Below the pieces are notes generated by a model. The model worked only from the letters and a program-made list of their open reading frames with translations. It was not told where the DNA came from and searched no databases. Shown here in pieces: positions 15,992-24,924 of a DNA stretch of 64,000 bases (positions are counted from its first letter, which is position 1; every line of letters starts with the position of its first letter). The DNA is from an uncultured Hyphomicrobiales bacterium (GTDB lineage Bacteria > Pseudomonadota > Alphaproteobacteria > Rhizobiales > Beijerinckiaceae): assembly GCA_903931945.1 (NCBI GenBank), contig CAIZEI010000182.1, positions 1-64,000 of the forward strand, given 5' to 3'. The position numbers and the translations under genes are program-made.

Positions 15992-16573
15992 ATGACAAAC
16001 AAAGCAAATGCGCCCACCGCCCCCGCTCGAAAAGCGGCGGCGCTGGAGGCCAAGGCGAGTCCTACGACGGTCTTTGACAATCCACAGAAAGTTGTGTCCG
16101 CTGATCACCTCACGGAAAAAGAAAAGTCGGGAATTCTGGTGCAATGGGAGGCCGACGCCATCTCGCTGCAAACTGCGACCGACGAAGGGATGACAGGCGG
16201 CGGGCGTCCGCGGCTGGATGAAGTCAAGAGCGCTCAAACCTTGCTTGGCGCAAAGGCGGCGACCATTTCATCGGCGGCGACAACGATGACCCTGATCAAC
16301 ACTTTCAAGGTCGCTCCTGAAAAGGCGGACAGTCTGATTGCGGCGCTGGTCGAGGCGATTGGCGAAACGATGCGGCCTCAAAAGGGCTTCATATCCGCGA
16401 GCATTCACAAGAGCATGGATGGCGGGCGCATCGTTAACTACGTGCAGTGGGCGAACAAGACCGATTATGACAAGATGAACATCGATCCGTTGGCGCAGGA
16501 TCACATGGCGCGGTGCGCTGCTATCGCAAAGAGCGTCAAGCCCATTATCTACGACGTTGTATTTTCTGAATAG
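15992..16573 (+). CDS. ABM-domain protein with N-terminal Rhizobiales stress domain
   Basis: Cytoplasmic protein of 193 aa with two parts. Residues about 25-85 (NPQKVVSADHLTEKEKSGIL, then VQWEADAISLQTATDEGM) form a helical module found alone in many Rhizobiales stress proteins. Residues about 97-193 (LINTFKVAPEKADSLIAALV, then QKGFISASIHKSMDGGRIVN, then YVQWANKTDY) form an antibiotic-biosynthesis-monooxygenase ferredoxin-like domain, a heme- or quinone-associated dimeric fold. The order of the two domains in one chain is notable. No promoter element of the island type is found directly upstream. Confidence 0.8.
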   Translation: MTNKANAPTAPARKAAALEAKASPTTVFDNPQKVVSADHLTEKEKSGILVQWEADAISLQTATDEGMTGGGRPRLDEVKSAQTLLGAKAATISSAATTMTLINTFKVAPEKADSLIAALVEAIGETMRPQKGFISASIHKSMDGGRIVNYVQWANKTDYDKMNIDPLAQDHMARCAAIAKSVKPIIYDVVFSE

Positions 16574-16677
16574 TGCAAGCGGTTGCAACGATTTGCGAAG
16601 GCCGCTCATCGGATTCCGCGCGCAGGCGGAGGCGCCCATTTGTTGGCGGGTCGGCTTGACTGCGCCATTGACGCGCG

Positions 16678-18075
16678 TCAGCCATGCAAATGGGGCGAGG
16701 TCATGAGTTCTGGACGCACAAGCGCATCATAGTCTTCCGGCGATACGCGTCCTGACGCTATTGCTTCGGCGCGAAGACTTGTGCCGTTTTCGTAGGCTGC
16801 CTTTGCTATCGCAGCGGCCTGATCATAGCCAATGCGCGGCGCCAACGCAGTCACCAGCATCAGCGAGCGTCCGACGAGCTCTCCGATTCTGGGCTCATTT
16901 GCCTGCAAGCCCTTGATACAGAATTTCCGGAAGCTCACGCAGGCGTCAGTCAGCAATTGAACCGATTGCAATACGCCGGAGATAATAACGGGCTTGTAGG
17001 CGTTGAGTTCAAATTGGCCCTGGGAGCCGCCGACGCTCACTGTTGTCTGATTGCCGAACACCCGGCAGCAGACCATGGTCATCGCTTCGCACTGGGTGGG
17101 ATTGACTTTTCCGGGCATGATCGACGATCCCGGCTCGTTGGCTGGCAGGATCAACTCGCCAAGCCCACAGCGCGGCCCGGATCCCAACAGGCGAATGTCA
17201 TTGGCGATCTTGAACAGGCTTCCCGCCAGGGCCGAGAGCGCGCCATGCACGTAGACCAGGGCGTCGTGAGCGGCGATGGCTTCGAACATGTTGCGCGCCG
17301 GCGTAAACGGTAAACCGGTGATTTCAGAGACGCCAAGGCAAAAGCGGGCGGAAAACTCGGGATGAGTGTTCAGACCCGTGCCGACGGCGGTCGCGCCCTG
17401 AGCGAGGGCGTACAGCGACGTTGTGGCCTCGGCGACGCGTGCGCGACCCAGTTCAACTTGCGCCCTGTAGCCGGAAAACTCCTGACCAAGGGTGAGCGGC
17501 GTCGCGTCCTGTGCGTGGGTCCGGCCGATTTTGACGATGCGGGCGAAGGCGGCCTCCTTGTCGAGCAAGGCTCCGGCCAGATCGTCGAGAGCTGGCGCCA
17601 GACCGCCGACGATTTCGCGCGCGGCGGCGATGTGCATCGCGCTCGGGAATGAATCATTCGATGACTGGCAAAGATTGACGTGATCGTTGGGATGGACGGG
17701 GCTTTTGCCTCCGCGTGCGCCGATCAACCGCTCGTTGGCAAGCGAGGCCAGGACCTCGTTGACGTTCATGTTGGTTTGGGTGCCGGATCCTGTTTGCCAA
17801 ACTCTGAGAGGAAACTCCTCCTCCAATTGCCCGGCGATGACCTCGTCAGCGGCGGCCTCGATGGCCAGCGCGAGATCGGGCGCCAAAAGGCCCAGGTCGC
17901 AATTGACTTGCGCAGCGACCTTTTTGACCAGCGCCAACGCCGAGATCAGCGGCTTTGGCATGCGCTCATCGCCAATCGCGAAAAAATGACGGGAGCGTTC
18001 GGTCTGGGCGCCCCAATGATGTTCGGCGGGCACGTCTATTGCGCCAAAACTGTCTGTTTCGATGCGTGTCGCCAT
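16678..18075 (-). CDS. fumC: Fumarate hydratase, class II
   Basis: Homotetrameric, iron-independent fumarase of the TCA cycle; 465 aa, the family's usual length. Visible motifs are the N-terminal ETDSFGAIDVPAEHHWGAQT, TGSGTQTNMNVNEV, HPNDHVNLCQSSNDSFPSA, KIGRTHAQDATPLTLGQEF and the fumarase/aspartase signature GSSIMPGKVNPTQCEA. ATG 18075 gives the normal N-terminus; the frame extending to 18132 adds 19 unrelated residues. It stands alone between an ABM protein and DUF1236. Being iron-independent, it would suit oxidative or iron stress, in line with the island. Confidence 0.95.
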   Translation of the reverse strand: MATRIETDSFGAIDVPAEHHWGAQTERSRHFFAIGDERMPKPLISALALVKKVAAQVNCDLGLLAPDLALAIEAAADEVIAGQLEEEFPLRVWQTGSGTQTNMNVNEVLASLANERLIGARGGKSPVHPNDHVNLCQSSNDSFPSAMHIAAAREIVGGLAPALDDLAGALLDKEAAFARIVKIGRTHAQDATPLTLGQEFSGYRAQVELGRARVAEATTSLYALAQGATAVGTGLNTHPEFSARFCLGVSEITGLPFTPARNMFEAIAAHDALVYVHGALSALAGSLFKIANDIRLLGSGPRCGLGELILPANEPGSSIMPGKVNPTQCEAMTMVCCRVFGNQTTVSVGGSQGQFELNAYKPVIISGVLQSVQLLTDACVSFRKFCIKGLQANEPRIGELVGRSLMLVTALAPRIGYDQAAAIAKAAYENGTSLRAEAIASGRVSPEDYDALVRPELMTSPHLHG

Positions 18076-18246
18076 TGTCGAGGCTCCTGGTTTCAGAGCG
18101 TTGGTTGGCGGCGCAAGCGCAGCCTTCCACAAAACCAGTTATATCTGTTACGGTTGCGAACACGCCAATTTATTCGAACTGGAACTCCGCCGGCCAAAAG
18201 CGTTGACCGCGCCGCGTTCGCGTGACGCGGCCCCTGCTAATCTGCG

Positions 18247-18660
18247 CTATTCGATAACCTGAACAATACGGTGGGTTCGGGGATCGACGATGACGGTGCG
18301 ATCGTTGACAATTGTATACCTGTACTCCTGGGCGCCGTATTCGGTTGGAACAGTGTAGTATGTGACGCCTTCGCCGGGAAGAATTGCGCCAACCGCCACC
18401 GGCCTGTCATACACGAACGAGGTATGATGTTCGTGCACTGCGTACTCACGAAAGCGCGGCTGTTGATCGACGCCGAGGAGGCCGGCGATTCCGCCGCCGA
18501 CGGCTCCAACGACCCCACCGATTACGCCTCCAACCGGTCCTGCAGCGCGGTTGCCGTCGTGGGCGCCCTGTTCTGCGCCGCCTACGACCCCCTGAGCGCT
18601 TGCGACCGAGGACAAGGAAAATATCGCCATTGCGGCGATCGTAAGGTATTTCATTTTCAT
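18247..18660 (-). CDS. DUF1236 domain secreted protein
   Basis: Periplasmic or envelope protein of 137 aa. The start at 18660 (AGGAG 8 nt upstream) yields signal peptide MKMKYLTIAAMAIFSLSSVA-SA. A glycine-rich segment (GPVGGVIGGVVGAVGGGIAG) follows, and then the DUF1236 module VTYYTVPTEYGAQEYRYTIV-NDRTVIVDP. This family is abundant in Rhizobiales; its function is not known. The long frame upstream to 18840 is ignored. No island promoter element is seen upstream. Confidence 0.87.
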   Translation of the reverse strand: MKMKYLTIAAMAIFSLSSVASAQGVVGGAEQGAHDGNRAAGPVGGVIGGVVGAVGGGIAGLLGVDQQPRFREYAVHEHHTSFVYDRPVAVGAILPGEGVTYYTVPTEYGAQEYRYTIVNDRTVIVDPRTHRIVQVIE

Positions 18661-18887
18661 TTGCTGTCTCCTGATGTTGGGAGAAATCTCCCCGGTAAAT
18701 TTCACGATTGATTTTGGGATTTGCTCGGAATTGCGAGTCTGAATATCGAATGGCCGATGTCGGGGTTGTCTACCCCGACGATCCATGCGCAAAGCCACGA
18801 AAATTGCGCATTTTTGCAGGCGCATCCGTATTCCATCCAATGACGCCTGAATCGCGTGAGCAAATCAGGCGTTATCGGTGACGGACC

Positions 18888-19730
18888 CTAGAATTTATAG
18901 TTCACACCCAGCCGCACGAGGCTGAACTGATTGTTGTTGCGGTTATTTGTGGTGAAGCTCGTGCCAGCGGCGATCGGCGCTGCTGATACGTAAGCGCCGT
19001 TGCCGCCGCCGCCAAGGTTCACATAAAGATACTCAAGTTTCGTCGTCCAGTGATTGGTGATGGCGTATTCCGCGCCAGCGCCCAGCGCGTAGCCGCTTCG
19101 CGATCCGCCATTTCCTCCATTGGTGAATGTCGCCGTCGGGACGCCAGGCGCCGCGCCTGCCGCATAATAATCAACGCTTCCATTCTGGTTGCGATTGTTG
19201 GCGTAGGCCCAACCGCCGGTCACATAGAGAAGCGTCCGGTCCATTGCATAACCCAAGCGTGCGCGCACCGTGCCAAAATAGTTGATTCCGTTGCCGCCGC
19301 CGCCATTCACCACGGCGTAGGCGTTCGGTTGAACGACGGCGGGGCGGGCCGCGAAGGCGTTGTTATTGCCGCTACCCGAAAGCCATTGCAGATCGGCTTC
19401 CGCGCCAAGAACAAATTGGCCAAACTGATAATTATATCCAAGTTGCCCGCCGCCGAGGAACTGCGCCGATGAATTGTTGGCGGCGCCAAATCCATAATAA
19501 GTCGTCGGCGCAAAGGCCGGGGCGAAGCCGTTCGCGGCATAGGCGCCATTGGCGTTGTTGTTCGCGAATGCCGCCCCCGCGTTCAAACCGACGTAAAATC
19601 CGGTCCATGTGAACATGGGAACAGCGATCTCGCTGAATTGTGGCGGAGCCTTGCGGGACGGCAGATCAGCAGGCAGTGCGGCCGTTCCAGCTGCAATCAA
19701 TGCGGCGGACGCCAATAAGAATCGCTTCAT
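18888..19730 (-). CDS. Outer-membrane beta-barrel protein (Omp25/OmpA-like porin family)
   Basis: Outer-membrane protein of 280 aa with an eight-strand barrel pattern. Signal peptide MKRFLLASAALIAAGTAALPA is followed by FTWTGFYVGLNAGAAF, the common first strand of this family. Later come VRARLGYAMDRTLLYVTGGW and YLYVNLGGGGNGAY, and it ends with a terminal Phe (LVRLGVNYKF), the signal for outer-membrane insertion. Asn/Gly-rich loops are low complexity. The ATG at 19730 is better spaced from GAGG than the one at 19736. Promoter element F lies 86 bp upstream. Confidence 0.9.
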   Translation of the reverse strand: MKRFLLASAALIAAGTAALPADLPSRKAPPQFSEIAVPMFTWTGFYVGLNAGAAFANNNANGAYAANGFAPAFAPTTYYGFGAANNSSAQFLGGGQLGYNYQFGQFVLGAEADLQWLSGSGNNNAFAARPAVVQPNAYAVVNGGGGNGINYFGTVRARLGYAMDRTLLYVTGGWAYANNRNQNGSVDYYAAGAAPGVPTATFTNGGNGGSRSGYALGAGAEYAITNHWTTKLEYLYVNLGGGGNGAYVSAAPIAAGTSFTTNNRNNNQFSLVRLGVNYKF

Positions 19731-19783
19731 ATGCATTCCTCACAAGGTCACTGGAGTGGAGCTTCTGGTGTGACCGTTGCGAC

Positions 19784-19829
19784 GTTCTGGCGCCCATGCG
19801 CTCTGGTGGATAGAATCGGAATCTACTCA
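19784..19829 (-). promoter_or_regulatory. Stress-island promoter element F
   Basis: The minus-strand reading is TGAGTAGATTCCGATTCT. The hexamer at the expected distance is CAGAAC, a weak -10 and the second exception to the TAnnnT form. It faces the outer-membrane protein gene 86 bp away. Confidence 0.65.
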
Positions 19830-19858
19830 GAATTCGGGAGTCTATTGCCTCGTTCGCG

Positions 19859-20227
19859 CTACTTTGCGCGCGACCAGATAATACGCTTGCAAATGAGGCC
19901 GCCGAGCACACATCCGGAGATAACAAGTTGATCGCCCGATAGCGTCATTTCGCCCGTAAAGTGAGCGCCATCCTCCGGATCGATTGCAGAACCTGACCAT
20001 TTCAGGGGCCCTGTCTGCTTCATGCCATACAGCACCTGGTCGCCAACCCTGGCGTGACTGGTGGGCAACAGATGCGCGATACGGGCGCATAAAACGGCTC
20101 CGCATCGCGATACAATGACTTTGGTGGCGCCGGAATCACGCGCCCAGACGCCAACCGGGGATGCATCTGCGAAAGCCGGCGACGCAAACAGAAGAATAAA
20201 TGGAACTACGAGCGCATGCCTGGCCAT
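19859..20227 (-). CDS. DUF2147 family periplasmic protein
   Basis: Exported protein of 122 aa. Start 20227 gives signal peptide MARHALVVPFILLFASPAFA; the mature part opens DASPVGVWARDSGATKVIVS, the typical DUF2147 beginning (xxxGxW...). Four Cys residues could form disulfides (CGAVLCARI; SGCVLGGLICKR). The C-terminal LSGDQLVISGCVLGGLICKR matches the LxVRGCVLGGLLCRxQ-type end seen in the family. It lies just after the ABC-2 permease gene and may be the last cistron of that export operon. Confidence 0.82.
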   Translation of the reverse strand: MARHALVVPFILLFASPAFADASPVGVWARDSGATKVIVSRCGAVLCARIAHLLPTSHARVGDQVLYGMKQTGPLKWSGSAIDPEDGAHFTGEMTLSGDQLVISGCVLGGLICKRIIWSRAK

Positions 20228-20249
20228 TCTGACGACTCCTGTTAAACAA

Positions 20250-21374
20250 TCAATCCAATGTGCTGCGATAAAACCAGACCGCCACACCCAAAATCACAAC
20301 TGTAAACAGCGCTATTGGCCAAAGATCGGGCAGAATGTCGTAAACGCCATTTCCCTTGAGCAACATCCCGCGCACGATTCGCATGGCGTGCGTGGTCGGG
20401 AAGATCTCGCCAATCCATTGCGCCCATGTTGGCATGCCACGAAACGGGAAAAAGAAGCCGGACAGCAGAAACGACGGCATCAATGTGAACTGCGCGAGTT
20501 GCTGGGCCTGCATCTGGTTGGCGGCGATTGTCGAAAATGTAAGCCCGAGGGCCAGATTGCTGGCGATAAAAACGCCAAGCGCGAGCATCAGCAGAGGCAG
20601 GGAGCCGCGAATCGGCAATTGAAAGACCACCGCCGAAAAGACCAGGATCAAAGCAACCTGCAAATAGCCGATCACGATATAGGGCGCGATCTTGGCGAGC
20701 ATGATTTCGATCGGCCGCACAGGCATCGCCATCAGATTTTCCATCGTCCCACGCTCGCGTTCGCGGGTGATGGACAATGTTGTGATGAACATCGTTGACA
20801 TCGTCAGGACCATGCAGATCAGACCTGGCACGATGTTGAGAACAGTGAGCTGTTCGGGATTGTATCGGGCGTGTACCTGGAACTGGAACGCAGGCGCGGC
20901 AGTCTGGGTCTGGCGCATTGACGGCAGATCGCGGTTCAGCGCCGTCGCAATTTGTCCGAGCGCGGCGGTTGCGTTGCCGATCGCCGAAGGATCGGTTGCG
21001 TCGGCGTCCACCAGGATCGACGGGGCGTCGCCGCGATCGACGGAACGATCGAAATTCGCGGGAAAATTGATGACGAAGAGCAAGTCGCCGGCGGCAAGCC
21101 CCTTTTCACCCTCCGCCTCGCTGGAAAGCAGCCTGATATCGTAATAGCCGGTATTTCGCATGGCGGTGACCAGCGTGCGTTCGTATTGGGACGGTTCAGC
21201 GATCAGCAAGCCGGTCGGCAGATTCTTGGGATTGCCATTGATTGCGAAACCAAACAGCAGCAATTGCATGATCGGCAAGGCGACGATCATGCGCAGGGTT
21301 GTCGGATCGCGCCGCACCTGAATCCATTCCTTGCGCAGCAACGCGCGCAGGCGATTGAACGAGAAGCCATTCAT
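20250..21374 (-). CDS. ABC-2 type export permease (YhhJ/YbhR family)
   Basis: Inner-membrane permease of 374 aa. One N-terminal transmembrane helix (RMIVALPIMQLLLFGFAI) is followed by a large periplasmic domain (about residues 50-180), then five helices. The ABC-2 signature is around SITRERERGTMENLMAMPVR, with PSFLLSGFFFPFRGMPTWAQ later. Start ATG overlaps the stop of the ATPase gene by 4 bp. Together with the ATPase and HlyD genes it forms a drug- or xenobiotic-efflux unit like YbhGFSR; the substrate is unknown. Only one permease is encoded here, so it would act as a homodimer. Confidence 0.9.
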   Translation of the reverse strand: MNGFSFNRLRALLRKEWIQVRRDPTTLRMIVALPIMQLLLFGFAINGNPKNLPTGLLIAEPSQYERTLVTAMRNTGYYDIRLLSSEAEGEKGLAAGDLLFVINFPANFDRSVDRGDAPSILVDADATDPSAIGNATAALGQIATALNRDLPSMRQTQTAAPAFQFQVHARYNPEQLTVLNIVPGLICMVLTMSTMFITTLSITRERERGTMENLMAMPVRPIEIMLAKIAPYIVIGYLQVALILVFSAVVFQLPIRGSLPLLMLALGVFIASNLALGLTFSTIAANQMQAQQLAQFTLMPSFLLSGFFFPFRGMPTWAQWIGEIFPTTHAMRIVRGMLLKGNGVYDILPDLWPIALFTVVILGVAVWFYRSTLD

Positions 21375-22288
21375 TTGGGCTGCTCCCTCGCCGCGAGCTG
21401 ATGGATGAAGACATCCTCAAGATTTGGTTCGACCTCCCGCCAAGTCAGGGCGCCGCCCTTGTATGTATGGATGGCCTGCTCGAGACCGCTGCGCTCTGTG
21501 CTCGCAACGTGCAGGACGCGCCCGAACACCGTTGCCGCCTCAACGCCGGGCGCGTGTCGCAGCTGGCGCGCGGCGCTGTCGACGTCCTCGCCGGTCGCCT
21601 CAAACGTTACGATGCCCGATTCACGCGTCAGTGTGTCCGCCGTTCCCTCGACGACAATCCGCCCGTCGGCAAGATAGACGAGGCGCTTGCAACGCTCCGC
21701 CTCGTCCATGTAGTGCGTTGAAACGAGCACCGTCAGGCCTTCTCCGGCCATATCATGGATGAGATCCCAGAATTCCCGCCGCGCCTTGACATCAACGCCG
21801 GCGGTGGGTTCGTCGAGAAGGAGCAATTTCGGGCGATGCAGGACACAGGCGGCAAGGGCGAGCCGCTGTTTCCACCCGCCGGACAGATGCCCTGCGAGAT
21901 CGCTCCGGTAGTCTCCAAGGCCCATGCGCGCAATAATATCGTCGATGGCGGCCCCACTATCGGTCATTTCATAGACGCCGGCGACCAGTTCGAGATTCTC
22001 GACGACTGTGAGATCTTCGTAAAAACTGAAGCGCTGTGTCATATACCCAATCTGCTGACGGATTTTTGGCGCCTCGCGCAGGATATCGAGTCCCAGGCAG
22101 GTTCCTGAGCCGCTATCGGGGACCAGCAGGCCGCAAAGCAGTCGGATTGTCGTCGTCTTGCCGCTTCCGTTCGCCCCGAGGAAACCGCAGATTTCGCTGG
22201 CGGCGACTTGTAGCGTGAAGCCATCGACAACCCGCCGTGCGCCAAAACTCTTGCAAAGATCATGCACATCGATGACGTAATCGGTCAT
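21371..22288 (-). CDS. ABC exporter ATP-binding protein
   Basis: ATPase of 305 aa for the ABC-2 exporter. The Walker A motif is GFLGANGSGKTTTIR, the signature motif is HLSGGWKQRLALAAC, and Walker B is LLLLDEPTAGVD. The conserved GYMTQRFSFYEDLTV lies in the Q-loop region, as in drug-export ATPases of the CcmA/YbhF group. The C-terminal ~80 residues form the accessory domain common in this subfamily. ATG 22288 overlaps the HlyD stop by 4 bp; the longer frame to 22492 is discarded. Confidence 0.92.
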   Translation of the reverse strand: MTDYVIDVHDLCKSFGARRVVDGFTLQVAASEICGFLGANGSGKTTTIRLLCGLLVPDSGSGTCLGLDILREAPKIRQQIGYMTQRFSFYEDLTVVENLELVAGVYEMTDSGAAIDDIIARMGLGDYRSDLAGHLSGGWKQRLALAACVLHRPKLLLLDEPTAGVDVKARREFWDLIHDMAGEGLTVLVSTHYMDEAERCKRLVYLADGRIVVEGTADTLTRESGIVTFEATGEDVDSAARQLRHAPGVEAATVFGRVLHVASTERSGLEQAIHTYKGGALTWREVEPNLEDVFIHQLAAREQPK

Positions 22289-23280
22289 TGCGGCGCTGCC
22301 GCGCCGACTGGCCGCACCATGACCGGCTGCCCGGGGTTGAGGAGTGCGGCCCGATCGGGCGACATCCGCGCCTCGATCATGAACACGAGTTTCGCCCGGC
22401 TCGACTCGCTGTAAATGACCGGCGGGGTGTATTCGACCTGTGGAGAAATAAAGGAAATTTGCGCCGGCAGAGACCCCGCGCACCCATCGCAACTCAGCGC
22501 GACGGCGTCGCCTGGATGGATGTTGGCCAGGTCGCCTTCCGGTACGAAGAAACGCACAAAAATATTGCCCGGCGGCAGGATCGATACAACAGGCGCGCCA
22601 GCGGCGAGCGTTTCGCCAGCGAGCGCCAGGACATCTGCGACCCTGCCAGCAACAGGCGAGGCGACTTTGCGTTGCGACAGCCGCCAGGCCGCCATTTCCA
22701 GAGCCGACTGGGCGGCCCGGACAGCGTCTTCCTGACCCTTGATTTCACGGTCGCGGCCAAGTGGCGCCTGCGCTTGCGCGAGCGCCGCCGTAAGCGCCGC
22801 CACGCGGGCAGTTGCTGACTGAAAATCGGCGCGCCGCTGCTCAAGCGTCTGCCGGGTAATTGCCCCGGACGGCAACAGGCCCTCGCCGCGCGTTAAATCA
22901 AGTTGTGTGCGTTCCAGCGTGGCGCGAGCATCGGCGAGATTTGCTTCAGCTTGCTCGATTTCGGTGGATTTGCCAGCCGCCTGCAGATTGGCGAGTTGTT
23001 CCTGGGCTTGCCGCGCCTGGCGAGCCGCCTGATCGCGCGCAGCCCGGTCGGACCTGTCATCCTGTGCGAAAAGTGGCGCTCCCAAGGCGACAAGATCGCC
23101 GCGATGAACGGCAACCTCCGTCAGCAGGCCCTGTTGCGTCGGTCCGATCTTGACAAAATCGGCTTCGGCATAGCCCTGCCACTGCGTCGGCGCTGGAGCC
23201 AGACTGCGATACCACCAAATGCCTCCTGCGCCTGCCAGGACGGCCAGTCCGACGAGGAAGACGATCGCAAACCTCGACAC
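22285..23280 (-). CDS. HlyD-family periplasmic adaptor protein
   Basis: Membrane-fusion protein of 331 aa. It has an N-terminal anchor (FAIVFLVGLAVLAGAGGIWW). A lipoyl half-motif follows (VKIGPTQQGLLTEVAVHRGD), then a long coiled-coil hairpin (about residues 75-190, rich in Ala, Gln and Arg), and the second half VASPVAGRVADVLALAGE. The beta-barrel domain follows (GNIFVRFFVPEGDLANIHPG). It is the first gene of the three-gene exporter. Two overlaps of 4 bp with the following cistrons show tight coupling. It should bridge the ABC-2 permease to an outer-membrane channel encoded elsewhere. Confidence 0.9.
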   Translation of the reverse strand: MSRFAIVFLVGLAVLAGAGGIWWYRSLAPAPTQWQGYAEADFVKIGPTQQGLLTEVAVHRGDLVALGAPLFAQDDRSDRAARDQAARQARQAQEQLANLQAAGKSTEIEQAEANLADARATLERTQLDLTRGEGLLPSGAITRQTLEQRRADFQSATARVAALTAALAQAQAPLGRDREIKGQEDAVRAAQSALEMAAWRLSQRKVASPVAGRVADVLALAGETLAAGAPVVSILPPGNIFVRFFVPEGDLANIHPGDAVALSCDGCAGSLPAQISFISPQVEYTPPVIYSESSRAKLVFMIEARMSPDRAALLNPGQPVMVRPVGAAAPQ

Positions 23281-23517
23281 GACTGCTCCTTTCCTGGCCA
23301 GTGCAATTGTCCCTTGCGGGGCGAGGCCGCCTTTTTGACACGACGCACATGCAACAATGTTGATTTATCGCATTTGCGGTTGCAGGCAGTATCGATCAGC
23401 GAACTGATTTGATCGCCTGTAACTTGGATGAAACACAATGATCGTTGAAAGGCCGAACCCGTTTTGAGTTCGGCCCTGAGTCGAGTCAGTCAAGTCGCTC
23501 TTTAACCGGCGGACGCT

Positions 23518-24078
23518 TCACGCCACCGCAGCAATCGGCTTGTCAGCGGCGTCCGCCTCCTTGAGGCCCGAATAAAGATCGTTGCGCGAAGGGTTGGCGG
23601 CGCGGATGATTTCCTTGGCCCGAAGCATTTCCGCCGGCGCGCCACGCGCCATGACAAGGAAACCGTCGGCTTTGATTTCGGCTTCGTATTGAACAACGCT
23701 GTCTTTGGGTATGCCAATACCGTAAAGCGCGGCTCCAATTGCGCTCAGGCCCCCAACAACGACCGCATTCTCTATGCCGGACGCGACCATCGCGGCCAGA
23801 TAGCCGAGCACAACGACGTGACCGGCAATCGGCACCGTCAGGAAGAGCCCGCCGAAGAAAAGTCCCCAGAAGCCGCCCCAGAATGCCCCGCGAGATCCCC
23901 AGAACTTGATCCGGTCGCCGGTGTTGTAGAACCCGACAACCTTTTCCTCGGTGTGGTAGCCTTTACCGACGACGCTCAGGTTTTTCATTTCAAATCCCGC
24001 AGCTGTGAGCTTCTTGACGGCCTCCTCGGCTTCGCGATGGTGGGGAAACACGGCGATGACTGAATCGGTGTTCTGCAT
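23518..24078 (-). CDS. General stress membrane protein
   Basis: Protein of 186 aa. Residues 1-60 form a general-stress-protein-17M-like domain (VIAVFPHHREAEEAVKKLTA, then GFEMKNLSVVGKGYH). A glycine- and aromatic-rich membrane hairpin follows (GGFWGLFFGGLFLTVPIAG; then a second helix rich in Ala/Gly). The C-terminal KADGFLVMARGAPAEMLRAK returns to the cytoplasm. AGGAG precedes the ATG. The family is stress-induced in several bacteria; exact role unknown. Confidence 0.82.
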   Translation of the reverse strand: MQNTDSVIAVFPHHREAEEAVKKLTAAGFEMKNLSVVGKGYHTEEKVVGFYNTGDRIKFWGSRGAFWGGFWGLFFGGLFLTVPIAGHVVVLGYLAAMVASGIENAVVVGGLSAIGAALYGIGIPKDSVVQYEAEIKADGFLVMARGAPAEMLRAKEIIRAANPSRNDLYSGLKEADAADKPIAAVA

Positions 24079-24298
24079 TTTTTGCTCCTGTTGAAAGATG
24101 CTGCACGCGCGAGCTGGATGCTTTTGCGATGCGGTGTTGGACGAAAGGGATTTGCGGCGAACCGCGCAGGCGGCAATCGAGAGTTCATTGACAGGTGAAA
24201 CGGCAATCGCGCGTCGGACGAGTCATGGACGCCAGAGCGCGCCGAAAGCCTGGCCCCGTGTTGGAACGGCGCGCCGGGCTATCGGTGGTTCTGAGGCG

Positions 24299-24784
24299 TC
24301 AACGCTTGCCCGGATGTCCGCCGCCGCCACGCGCTGCGCCACCGCCGTGCGCCAGACCGCCGCCATGTGCCATACCGCCGCCACGGGTCCCGCCGCCAGC
24401 GCGCATTGCTGGCCCACCGCGGCGTCCTCCGAACGAAGCGCGCCCGCCGCCAACGTATGACGGACCTGAAACATAGCCCGGCGCATATCCATAGTCGTAG
24501 GGTTGACCGTAGGAGTAGTTTGAGTAGTTGTTGTAATTCTGGTTGGCGATCACGCCTCCAAGAACTGCGCCAAACAATCCGAGAACGGCTCCGGGACCCA
24601 CTCCACTACGACGACGGACGGGACGTCGATAACGAACCTCGCTGATCGCGGCTGATGTCGGCGTTGACAAGATTGATTCACCGACGACGCTCACCGGCCC
24701 GGCAAAGGCGGCAGGCGACGCCATAAGCGCCATCAGAAGGCCTGCCAGCATTCCCGCCGTGCGGACATATCCGGATTGAAGCAT
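24299..24784 (-). CDS. Glycine-rich exported protein
   Basis: Exported protein of 161 aa. The second ATG (24784) is 7 nt from AAGGAG and is preferred over the ATG at 24790, which almost touches it. The signal peptide ends near SPAAFA. A glycine-zipper segment (GAVLGLFGAVLGGVIANQ) precedes a Tyr/Asn-rich stretch and a C-terminal tail of repeated GGG with Ala, His and Arg (AHGGGLAHGGGAARGGGGH). I do not recognise a catalytic family. It may associate with the outer membrane or peptidoglycan. Confidence 0.7.
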   Translation of the reverse strand: MLQSGYVRTAGMLAGLLMALMASPAAFAGPVSVVGESILSTPTSAAISEVRYRRPVRRRSGVGPGAVLGLFGAVLGGVIANQNYNNYSNYSYGQPYDYGYAPGYVSGPSYVGGGRASFGGRRGGPAMRAGGGTRGGGMAHGGGLAHGGGAARGGGGHPGKR

Positions 24785-24924
24785 GTTCATTCTCCTTGAG
24801 TTATGTGGCCTGAGCGGCCCTGGAATGGACCCGCTCCGGCATTAATTGGCGGCGATCTCAGGCGTGCGCGTCGCACTAGCGACTCTCGACGCGATTTGCC
24901 GACCGGCGATACCGCGACGGACAA

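Noticed and set aside
18721-18745. A further copy of the promoter element upstream of the DUF1236 gene (CTCGGAATTGCGAGTC)
   Set aside because: Only CGGAA matches; the TACTCA half is absent.
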